Shown here one piece after another: positions 1-4,869 of a DNA stretch of 5,896 nucleotides. The translations under genes were made by a program, and so were the position numbers. Under the pieces are notes generated by a model, which was not told where the DNA came from, ran no database searches, and worked only from the letters and a program-made list of their open reading frames with translations. How positions within the stretch are numbered: position 1 is the stretch's first letter; the number at the start of each line of letters is the position of its first letter. The stretch is taken from positions 1-5,896 of the forward strand of contig CAZEJK010000309.1 in assembly GCA_964512045.1 (NCBI GenBank), given 5' to 3'. This DNA comes from CAZEJK01 sp964512045 (GTDB lineage: Bacteria > Acidobacteriota > Thermoanaerobaculia > Thermoanaerobaculales > Sulfomarinibacteraceae).

Positions 1-4
1 GGGG

Positions 5-39
5 AGCTAACGGCTAACACCTAACCGCTGACAGCTACG
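5..39. repeat. Degenerate 7-bp tandem repeat, about five units
   Basis: Five consecutive heptamers can be read in register: AGCTAAC, GGCTAAC, ACCTAAC, CGCTGAC and AGCTACG, consensus roughly NGCTAAC. The first two differ only at position 1 and the later units drift. The four bases before it (GGGG) do not fit, so the array seems to begin near the window edge. It lies in non-coding DNA upstream of the first gene. Intergenic short tandem heptamers are known from other bacteria (for example the STRR repeats of cyanobacteria), but I cannot assign this one to a described family. The period of 7 is directly visible; any function is unknown. Confidence 0.6.
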
Positions 40-78
40 CGGGCGCGGGACCGGCGCCATCGGAGCATTACTTTGGTT

Positions 79-93
79 GCGGCCCACGGCCGC
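79..93. repeat. GC-rich inverted repeat upstream of the first promoter
   Basis: GCGGCC and GGCCGC form a perfect 6-bp stem around a CAC loop. No T-run follows on either strand, so it is a poor intrinsic terminator. It is centred about 54 bp upstream of the putative transcription start at 140, so it could be an operator-like palindrome or the base of an RNA hairpin for an upstream gene. In DNA this GC-rich a 6-bp palindrome can also arise by chance. Confidence 0.3.
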
Positions 94-126
94 GTTGGTG
101 GCGGGAGTGACTGGGTCGAGAGGCGG

Positions 127-132
127 TATACT
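127..132 (+). promoter_or_regulatory. Putative -10 element of a leaderless promoter
   Basis: TATACT matches the sigma70 -10 consensus at five of six positions and is the most AT-rich hexamer in this part of the window. Exactly 7 nt separate it from the ATG at 140, so the expected transcription start is the A of the start codon. A TANNNT box 6-7 nt before the start codon, with no Shine-Dalgarno, is the known signature of leaderless mRNAs in several phyla. No convincing -35 is present; a weak TGAC lies around 108-111. The placement is seen directly; promoter activity is inferred. Confidence 0.5.
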
Positions 133-139
133 CGTGGCG

Positions 140-799
140 ATGCCAGTTGGCGCGATTCCCCTGCTCCGTTGGGACAGCACCTGCGTGTCGGTCAGTCTCG
201 ATCGGATCAACCAGCAGCTCGCACAGCTCATCAGCGAGGTCGACGAGGTCGAGCAGCTGCTGCTGGTCGGGGTCGGCGACCACCTGCGGTTCACCGCCAC
301 CGTGCGCTACAAGGGGATGCGGCTGCCGCTGGCTCTGGAGGCGCGCGAGACTCGTCTCCGGCACCGCCGCCTCGGGTTCCGCATCGTTCACCTGCGGACC
401 CTGGCGCACGTCACCGTCCCCCTGGCCATCGTGGCTCGGGTTCTCGAGCGTCTGCTCGGACACCGCCAACGGTTCGATCGCGACAGCCGAATCGTGCTGG
501 TGGATCTGCGTGAGTGGCTTCCGCCGGAGGTCGAGCTCGCCGTCGCAGAGATCCGTGTCCGCGATCGGTTCGTGGTCCTCGAGCTCGAGCCGGGGCGCCT
601 GTGGGATGTACCCGGCCGAGCGGGCCGCTCCTCCGGCGAGGACACGGTGCAGCAGCCTGCCTTCACTGCCGCGGCCGACGGTCCGGTGGCGCTGGCGATC
701 GATGCAGAAGAGGTGCGGAAGCAGCGACCGGAGCAACCCGGCGCATCTCGCGAGACGGCGGTGCCGGCTCCCAGCGATTCCGACGGCGAACCTGCTTGA
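140..799 (+). CDS. Unrecognised protein, 219 residues, possibly translated from a leaderless mRNA
   Basis: I do not recognise this family. The reading frame is open throughout and strongly G/C-biased at third positions, like the genes downstream, so it is very likely real. Residues about 20-45 (starting LDRINQQLAQLI) look like an amphipathic helix. Alternating beta-rich and positively charged segments follow to about residue 155, including YKGMRLPLALEAR and VDLREWLPPEVELAV. The last 60 or so residues are Pro/Ala/Ser/Glu-rich and probably disordered. There is no signal peptide and no clear membrane segment. The repeated hydrophobic strand pattern loosely recalls small lipid-binding beta-sandwich proteins (DUF2993/LmeA-like), but that is a weak impression and not a call. 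The ATG at 140 is chosen because of the -10 box 7 nt upstream. TTG at 77, GTG at 134 and GTG at 185 are alternatives, none with a good ribosome-binding site. The stop lies in the -35 box of the next operon. Confidence 0.72.
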   Translation: MPVGAIPLLRWDSTCVSVSLDRINQQLAQLISEVDEVEQLLLVGVGDHLRFTATVRYKGMRLPLALEARETRLRHRRLGFRIVHLRTLAHVTVPLAIVARVLERLLGHRQRFDRDSRIVLVDLREWLPPEVELAVAEIRVRDRFVVLELEPGRLWDVPGRAGRSSGEDTVQQPAFTAAADGPVALAIDAEEVRKQRPEQPGASRETAVPAPSDSDGEPA

Positions 800-824
800 C
801 AGCATCGAGTGCGTTGGGTAGAGT
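796..824 (+). promoter_or_regulatory. Main sigma70-type promoter of the rplM operon
   Basis: A perfect -35 hexamer TTGACA (796-801) is followed by a 17-bp spacer and TAGAGT (819-824), which matches the -10 consensus at four of six positions. The predicted start is near 831, giving a leader of about 48 nt before rplM. Its place, directly upstream of a long run of co-directional packed genes, supports it as the operon promoter. The TGA stop of the preceding gene (797-799) is inside the -35 box. No terminator separates that gene from rplM, so read-through from upstream is also possible. Confidence 0.75.
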
Positions 825-830
825 CTTGCT

Positions 831-878
831 CCCCTGCGCCCGCGGGCCGGGAAGAGTGTTGTTGACTGCGAGGAGACC
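831..878 (+). promoter_or_regulatory. Predicted 5' leader of rplM with a GC-rich palindrome and ribosome-binding site
   Basis: The leader contains a perfect 10-bp palindrome, GCCCGCGGGC (838-847). It can fold as a short GCC/GGC stem on a CGCG loop, extended by CCC (832-834) pairing with GGG (849-851) across an asymmetric internal loop. A Shine-Dalgarno GAGGAG (870-875) ends 3 nt before the ATG. Leaders of L13 operons bind a ribosomal protein for feedback control in several phyla, so such a role is possible, but this hairpin matches no leader motif I can name. The end at 831 is inferred from the promoter. Confidence 0.35.
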
Positions 879-1340
879 ATGCGAACGTTCATCCCAAAGA
901 AGAGCGACATCAACCAGCGGTGGCTGGTGATCGACGCGTCCGACCAGGTCCTGGGGCGAGTCGCCAGCGAGATTGCGCGCATCTTGCGTGGCAAGAACAA
1001 GCCGACCTACACCCCTCACCTCGACACCGGTGACTATGTCATCGTGGTCAACGCTGACAAGATCCGGCTGACTGGGACCAAGACGGACGAGAAGGTGTAC
1101 TACCGTTCGTCCGGACGCCCCGGAGGGTTGAAGCAGGAGACGGTCCGCGAACGTCTGGAGAAGTATCCCGAGCGGGTGCTGCAGGCGGCGGTCAAGGGAA
1201 TGCTGCCGAAGAACCGGCTGGGTCGTAAGATGTTCAAGAAGCTCAAGGTGTACGCGGGCCCGGAGCATCCGCACGAGGCGCAGCAGCCCGAGCGGTACAC
1301 CGTTCCGTATGCATCGCATACGACCTCGTCATCTTCGTAA
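879..1340 (+). CDS. rplM: 50S ribosomal protein L13 (uL13)
   Basis: L13 is an early-assembly protein of the large ribosomal subunit that binds 23S rRNA. The 153-residue product shows the family from start to end: the N-terminal RWLVIDASDQVLGRVAS segment, then RGKNKPTYTPHLDTGDYVIVVNA, then KVYYRSSGRPGG, MLPKNRLGR and the closing KLKVYAGPEHPHEAQQPE. The usual length is 140-150. The extra residues are a C-terminal tail rich in Ser/Thr (HTTSSSS) that lies beyond the conserved fold. The start is ATG with GAGGAG just upstream. It is the first gene after the TTGACA promoter and lies 13 bp before rpsI, its almost universal partner. Identity is certain from the sequence; the tail looks lineage-specific. 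Confidence 0.97.
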   Translation: MRTFIPKKSDINQRWLVIDASDQVLGRVASEIARILRGKNKPTYTPHLDTGDYVIVVNADKIRLTGTKTDEKVYYRSSGRPGGLKQETVRERLEKYPERVLQAAVKGMLPKNRLGRKMFKKLKVYAGPEHPHEAQQPERYTVPYASHTTSSSS

Positions 1341-1353
1341 TCGGGGAGGAAGC

Positions 1354-1746
1354 GTGTCTGAGATCCAGTATTACGGCACCGGTCGGCGAAAGACGGCCGT
1401 GGCTCGCGTGTATGTGCGTCCGGGAACCGGTGTGGTGACCGTGAACCGGCGTGACTTGGACCAGTACTTCGACAATGAGGTGCTCAAGATGGTGATCCGT
1501 CAGCCGCTGCTGCTGACGGAGACCGCCGGCAAGTTCGACGTCCTGGTGAACGTCGATGGCGGCGGCCCGTCCGGCCAGGCCGGTGCGATCCGGCACGGTC
1601 TGTCGCGCGCCTTGGTCGAGTACAACCCCGAGCTGAGGCCGCGTCTGAAGGCGGCCGGGTTGTTGACGAGGGATGCTCGAAAGGTCGAGCGCAAGAAGTA
1701 CGGTCAACCGAAAGCTCGCAAGCGATTCCAGTTCTCGAAGCGGTAA
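1354..1746 (+). CDS. rpsI: 30S ribosomal protein S9 (uS9)
   Basis: S9 sits in the head of the small subunit, and its C-terminal tail reaches the P-site tRNA anticodon region. The 130-residue product has the N-terminal YYGTGRRKTAVARV motif, a central GGGPSGQAGAIRHGLSRAL block, the LTRDARKVERKKYGQPKAR block and the invariant basic end QFSKR, whose last Arg contacts tRNA. The start is GTG at 1354, with GGGGAGGA (1343-1350) upstream. A longer in-frame ATG at 1309 would lie inside rplM, adds unconserved residues and has no ribosome-binding site. It follows rplM by 13 bp and precedes rpsB by 11 bp, so all three should be on one transcript. Its length is typical. Confidence 0.97.
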   Translation: MSEIQYYGTGRRKTAVARVYVRPGTGVVTVNRRDLDQYFDNEVLKMVIRQPLLLTETAGKFDVLVNVDGGGPSGQAGAIRHGLSRALVEYNPELRPRLKAAGLLTRDARKVERKKYGQPKARKRFQFSKR

Positions 1747-1751
1747 GGGAG
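1745..1751 (+). promoter_or_regulatory. rpsB ribosome-binding site overlapping the rpsI stop codon
   Basis: AAGGGAG shares its first two bases with the TAA stop of rpsI (1744-1746) and ends 6 nt before the GTG start of rpsB. This supports GTG 1758 as the start and suggests that ribosomes ending on rpsI help start rpsB, so S9 and S2 output may be coupled. Confidence 0.6.
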
Positions 1752-1757
1752 CGTTCT

Positions 1758-2609
1758 GTGGCGGCCATTCAAATGAAAGAGTTGCTCGAGGCCGGAGTTC
1801 ACTTCGGCCACCAGACACGTCGTTGGAACCCGAAGATGAAGCCTTATATCTTCGGGAAGCGCAACGGCATCCATATCGTGGACCTGCAGAAGACGTTGCA
1901 GTCGTTCACCGAGGCGGCGGAGTTCATTCGCGACCTCGCAGCGGCGGGGCGGAATGTGCTATTCGTCGGGACCAAGCGTCAGGCGCAGGACACCATCCGC
2001 GAGGAGGCGGTGCGCTGCGGCATGTTCTATGTCAACCACCGCTGGCTCGGTGGCACCATGACCAACTTCAAGACGATCCGCCGCTCCATCGACAGGTTTC
2101 GCGAGATCGAGCAGATGTTGGCCAAGGAGGATACGCTCCTCACCAAGAAGGAGCTGATCCAGCTCGAGCGGCAGCGGCGGAAGATGGAGCGGTCGCTCGG
2201 TGGCATCAAGGAGATGGAGCAGCTGCCGGACGCGTTGTTCGTGATCGATACCGTCCACGAGCATATCGCGGTACGGGAGGCGAACCGCCTCGGGATCCCG
2301 GTGGTGGCCGTGGTCGATACCAACTGCGATCCGGAAGAGGTGGACTACCCGATTCCGGGCAATGATGACGCCATCCGCGCGATCCGTCTGTTCACGTCTC
2401 GGGTCGCGGATAGCGTGCTGGAAGGGTTGAATCTGACGGACGAGCGGTACGTTGGATCCGACGAGCTGCCGCCCGAAGGAGATGGGCGTGAAGGCGAGAT
2501 CGCCCAGACCGAGAGTAGTGAAGATGCGGGCGAGGCGAGCAAGCCAGAGAGTGCAGCTCCGGCGAGTGAGGACGAGAGCGCGGAGACCACAGCGCCTGCG
2601 CAGGCTTGA
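1758..2609 (+). CDS. rpsB: 30S ribosomal protein S2 (uS2) with an acidic C-terminal tail
   Basis: S2 binds late to the small subunit, near S1, and is needed for mRNA binding. The 283-residue product has the diagnostic MKELLEAGVHFGHQTRRWNP start, then FGKRNGIHIVDLQKT, the FVGTKRQAQ segment, NHRWLGGTMTNFKTI, the coiled-coil hairpin (roughly residues 110-160), LPDALFVIDT, and NRLGIPVVAVVDTNCDPEEVDYPIPGNDDAIRAI. After about residue 232 a 51-residue tail rich in Glu, Asp, Ser, Ala and Pro follows, which makes the protein longer than the usual 230-260. Tails of this kind vary between lineages and are probably disordered. The start is GTG, with AAGGGAG overlapping the previous stop. In many bacteria S2 represses its own rpsB-tsf message; no such element is evident upstream here, where the gap is only 11 bp. 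Confidence 0.97.
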   Translation: MAAIQMKELLEAGVHFGHQTRRWNPKMKPYIFGKRNGIHIVDLQKTLQSFTEAAEFIRDLAAAGRNVLFVGTKRQAQDTIREEAVRCGMFYVNHRWLGGTMTNFKTIRRSIDRFREIEQMLAKEDTLLTKKELIQLERQRRKMERSLGGIKEMEQLPDALFVIDTVHEHIAVREANRLGIPVVAVVDTNCDPEEVDYPIPGNDDAIRAIRLFTSRVADSVLEGLNLTDERYVGSDELPPEGDGREGEIAQTESSEDAGEASKPESAAPASEDESAETTAPAQA

Positions 2610-2629
2610 GCCCAGCCTGCCCAGGCAGG
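2594..2629 (+). other. Overlapping inverted repeats across the rpsB stop codon
   Basis: Three alternative hairpins overlap. GCCT/AGGC with a GCGC loop lies at 2594-2605. CAGGCT/AGCCTG with a 7-nt loop that contains the stop codon lies at 2601-2619. CCTGC/GCAGG with a CCAG loop lies at 2616-2629. The middle one excludes the other two. None is followed by a T-run, so none looks like a terminator on its own. They could slow ribosomes, stabilise the 3' end of an rpsB message or feed into the terminator-like hairpin downstream. The pairing is visible; function is inferred. Confidence 0.4.
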
Positions 2630-2654
2630 TGGTGAGAGACCGGGACCAAACGCG

Positions 2655-2684
2655 AGGGCCAGGGCTTGAGTCCTGGCCCTTTCT
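2655..2684 (+). terminator. Terminator-like hairpin (attenuator) between rpsB and tsf
   Basis: AGGGCCAGG (2655-2663) pairs perfectly with CCTGGCCCT (2672-2680). A G-U and a C-G pair extend the stem to 11 bp with a TTGA tetraloop. The downstream arm ends in TTTCT, a short and imperfect T tract, so termination is likely to be partial. The genes downstream are essential and I see no strong new promoter between the hairpin and tsf, which also argues for read-through. The likely effect is fewer tsf-distal transcripts than ribosomal-protein transcripts, or a 3' end that protects the upstream message. Confidence 0.6.
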
Positions 2685-2690
2685 GTGAGA

Positions 2691-2706
2691 AGGATTCAGG
2701 ATTCAG
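2691..2706. repeat. Two-copy 7-bp direct tandem repeat
   Basis: AGGATTC occurs twice in direct succession (2691-2697 and 2698-2704), followed by AG as the start of a third unit. It lies between the terminator-like hairpin and the tsf ribosome-binding site. The period matches the heptamer array at the left end of the window, though the unit sequence differs. Confidence 0.5.
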
Positions 2707-2726
2707 TACGACAGCGAGGTGCAACC

Positions 2727-3578
2727 ATGAGTGTGACAGCGACAACCGTGAAAGAGCTCCGCCAGCGAACCGGTGCTGGCATGATGGACTGCAAGAAGGC
2801 GCTCATCGAGACCGACGGCGACATCGACGCAGCGATCAAGCTGCTGCGGACCAAGGGTCTGGCAGCCGCAAGCAAGAAGGCGCACCGGACCGTGAACGAG
2901 GGCCTGATCAAGGTCACTGGCGACCGGACCACGGCAGTCATTCTGGAGCTGAACTGTGAGACCGACTTCGTTGCCCGGAACCCAGAGTTCCAGGAGTTCG
3001 CGCAGACGCTGACGGAGCAGGCGCTCGCCGACAACGTCGGCGTCGACGAGTTTCTCAAGCGCCCGTACCGCGAGGATCCCGAGCACACCGTGGAGGAGGC
3101 TATCTCCCAGAAGATTGCCAAGATCGGCGAGAACATCGTGCTGTCGAGGTTTGCCCGCGTCGAGGCCGGCGAGGGACAGCAGCTCGAGTCGTACGTCCAC
3201 GGCAACGGCAAGATCGGCGTGGTGGTGGCTGGCTCGGCAAGCCTCGACCCGGAGGCCTTGCACGACGTCGCGATGCATGTGGCGGCAGCGGATCCCCGAT
3301 TCGTTCGTCGCGAGGACGTGACCCAGGCCGACCTGGACGAGGAGCGGGAGATCGCGCGCAAGCAGGCGCTCGACGCGGGCAAGCCGGAGCACATTGTCGA
3401 CCGGATCGTGGACGGCAAGATGGAGAAGTTCTACGCCCAGGTCGTGCTGCCGGAGCAGCCGTTCGCCAAGGACTCCAGCGTCACAGTCGGTGAGTACCTG
3501 ATGCAGCGTGGTGGGGCGGAGGCGGTCGTTACCCAGTTTGTTCGCTTCCTGCTGGGTGAGGCCACCGGCGGCGAGTAG
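2727..3578 (+). CDS. tsf: Translation elongation factor Ts (EF-Ts)
   Basis: EF-Ts releases GDP from EF-Tu so that it can reload GTP and carry aminoacyl-tRNA to the ribosome. The 283-residue product has the N-terminal UBA-like domain with VKELRQRTGAGMMDCKKAL (about residues 8-26). The core follows, with ELNCETDFVARN (about 74-85), whose TDFV residues disturb the magnesium site of EF-Tu. Further conserved segments are the IGENIVLSRF block, HGNGKIGVVV, HVAAADPRFV and the C-terminal KFYAQVVLPEQPFAKD block. This is the long, two-subdomain form, as in E. coli (283 residues). The ATG at 2727 has GAGGTG 5 nt upstream; an in-frame start at 2685 would add 14 unconserved residues. It follows rpsB, its usual partner, but across a 117-bp gap with a terminator-like hairpin, so its level may be set separately. 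Confidence 0.97.
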   Translation: MSVTATTVKELRQRTGAGMMDCKKALIETDGDIDAAIKLLRTKGLAAASKKAHRTVNEGLIKVTGDRTTAVILELNCETDFVARNPEFQEFAQTLTEQALADNVGVDEFLKRPYREDPEHTVEEAISQKIAKIGENIVLSRFARVEAGEGQQLESYVHGNGKIGVVVAGSASLDPEALHDVAMHVAAADPRFVRREDVTQADLDEEREIARKQALDAGKPEHIVDRIVDGKMEKFYAQVVLPEQPFAKDSSVTVGEYLMQRGGAEAVVTQFVRFLLGEATGGE

Positions 3579-3583
3579 AGGCG

Positions 3584-4318
3584 ATGGCCGACGGCGAGCT
3601 TCGGTTCCGGAGGCTGCTGATCAAGCTCTCCGGCGAGGCCTTGATGGGCTCGCGTCCGTTCGGGATCGTGCCCGCGATCGTCGACGAGATCGCTTCAGAG
3701 ATTGTCGCGGTGCATCGGCTTGGTGCCCAAGTAGGGCTGGTGGTGGGTGGGGGCAACATCATCCGCGGCGTGTCGGCCCACGAGCAGGGGATCGACCGGG
3801 TCACCGGCGACTCGATGGGGATGCTGGCGACCGTCATCAACGCCCTGGCACTGTCGTCCGCGATCGAGCGAAAGAACGTGCCCACCCGTGTGCAGACGGC
3901 GATCGAGATGCATCAGGTCGCCGAGCCGTTCATTCGGCGGCGGGCGGTACGCCATCTCGAGAAGGGCCGTGTGGTTGTCTTTGCCGGCGGTACCGGTAAC
4001 CCGTTCTTCACGACCGATACCGCAGCTGCCCTCAGGGCCAGCGAGATCCAGGCAGATGTCATGATCAAGGCAACCAAGGTGGACGGGCTGTATACCGATG
4101 ATCCGGTGACCAACCCGGACGCCGAGCTGGTGCGCCGCGCGTCGTTTCACGATGTGCTGTCGCGTCGGCTTGACGTGATGGACGCCGCCGCGGTATCTCT
4201 GTGCGAGAACGGCGGGATTCCACTGATGATCGTCAACATTCATGATGCCGGCGTGCTGCAGAAAGTGGTACGAGGTGAAGTGGTCGGATCGTTGATCGGG
4301 CCCGGGGAGGGGCAATGA
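3584..4318 (+). CDS. pyrH: UMP kinase (uridylate kinase)
   Basis: PyrH phosphorylates UMP to UDP with ATP, the committed step toward UTP and CTP. It is a hexamer of the amino-acid-kinase fold, in the family normally activated by GTP and inhibited by UTP. The 244-residue product shows LIKLSGEAL (about 12-20, ATP phosphates), GGGNIIRG (about 55-62), GDSMGMLATVINALAL (about 75-90, with the UMP-binding Asp76), EPFIRRRAVRHLEKGRVV, GGTGNPFFTTDTAAALRA (about 135-152) and KATKVDGLYTDDP. Nothing essential is missing. It starts 5 bp after the tsf stop. The only ribosome-binding candidate, AGAGG, ends 2 nt before the ATG, which is too close to be strong, so initiation probably depends on ribosomes finishing tsf. 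Its stop overlaps the frr start by 4 bp. Confidence 0.97.
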   Translation: MADGELRFRRLLIKLSGEALMGSRPFGIVPAIVDEIASEIVAVHRLGAQVGLVVGGGNIIRGVSAHEQGIDRVTGDSMGMLATVINALALSSAIERKNVPTRVQTAIEMHQVAEPFIRRRAVRHLEKGRVVVFAGGTGNPFFTTDTAAALRASEIQADVMIKATKVDGLYTDDPVTNPDAELVRRASFHDVLSRRLDVMDAAAVSLCENGGIPLMIVNIHDAGVLQKVVRGEVVGSLIGPGEGQ

Positions 4319-4869
4319 ACGAGCTGCTGAAGAACGTCGAGAAGCGGATGATCTCCACTGTCGACGCCCTGCGTCATGAGCTGGCAGGGTTTCGGACCGG
4401 ACGGGCGAGCCTGTCGATTCTCGATGACGTCCGGGTCGATTACTACGGCACGATGTCGCCGGTGCATCAGGTGGCAACCTTGTCGGTCCCGGATCCGTCC
4501 ACGGTTGTCGTTGCCCCGTGGGAGCCGAAGATGCTCGCCGAGATCGAGAAGGCGGTTCTGAAGGCCAACCTCGGAGTCACGCCGAACAACGATGGGCGGG
4601 TGATCCGCCTGTCGATTCCGCCGCTCACCGAGGAGCGCCGGCGCGAGCTGGTCAAGAGGGTACATCAGGCGGCGGAGCAGAGCCGGAATGCGATCCGTCA
4701 GATCCGCAGGGATGGCAACGATGAGCTGAAGAAGCTCGAGAAAGACAAGGAGATCTCGGAGGATCAGATGCACTCCGGCTTCGACGAGGTCCAGAAGCTG
4801 ACCGATCGCTACGTTGAGAAGGTCGGCGAGCTTGCGGACACGAAGGAGAAGGAGATCCTCGAGGTGTGA
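4315..4869 (+). CDS. frr: Ribosome recycling factor
   Basis: With EF-G, RRF splits the post-termination ribosome so that its subunits can be reused. The 184-residue product has the usual length. Domain I is a three-helix bundle built from residues 1-30 and the C-terminal third. Domain II (about 31-104) contains VDYYGTMSPVHQVATL and ends in IRLSIPPLTEERRREL. The motif FRTGRAS (26-32) and the essential Arg132 in IRRDGND are present; the family usually has Ala where this protein has Gly134, a mild change. The ATG overlaps the pyrH stop as ATGA, and a strong GGGGAGGGG (4304-4312) lies inside the end of pyrH, so it combines coupling with its own good initiation. Its last codons overlap the ispD start. 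Confidence 0.97.
   Translation: MNELLKNVEKRMISTVDALRHELAGFRTGRASLSILDDVRVDYYGTMSPVHQVATLSVPDPSTVVVAPWEPKMLAEIEKAVLKANLGVTPNNDGRVIRLSIPPLTEERRRELVKRVHQAAEQSRNAIRQIRRDGNDELKKLEKDKEISEDQMHSGFDEVQKLTDRYVEKVGELADTKEKEILEV

Noticed and set aside
40..130. Possible tRNA or small RNA gene
   Set aside because: No cloverleaf arms, T-loop consensus or CCA-like end can be built. The only structure is one 6-bp inverted repeat.
862..867. TTGACT as a second -35 box in the rplM leader
   Set aside because: At 16-18 bp downstream there is no -10-like hexamer, and the start would fall inside rplM.
68..1000. A 310-residue open frame on the - strand across the unknown gene and the start of rplM
   Set aside because: It covers the coding start of rplM antisense, has no recognisable motif and is Arg/Pro/Ser-rich, as expected from the complement of GC-biased codons. 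The + strand frame explains the region better.
1309..1353. Upstream ATG extension of rpsI
   Set aside because: It lies inside the end of rplM, lacks a ribosome-binding site and adds residues absent from S9. GTG 1354 has a good GGGGAGGA upstream and gives the usual length.
1484..1768. Antisense frames inside rpsI, rpsB, tsf, pyrH, frr and ispD
   Set aside because: All lie opposite well-identified conserved genes, lack ribosome-binding sites and have compositions typical of complement-strand shadows.
2666..2695. Promoter for tsf using TTGAGT and AAGGAT
   Set aside because: The -35 would be the loop of the terminator hairpin and the -10 matches at only three positions. This is not enough to call.
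2685..2726. Longer tsf start
   Set aside because: The added 14 residues are not EF-Ts-like and would be read through the AGGATTC repeat. ATG 2727 has GAGGTG at proper spacing and matches the family N-terminus.
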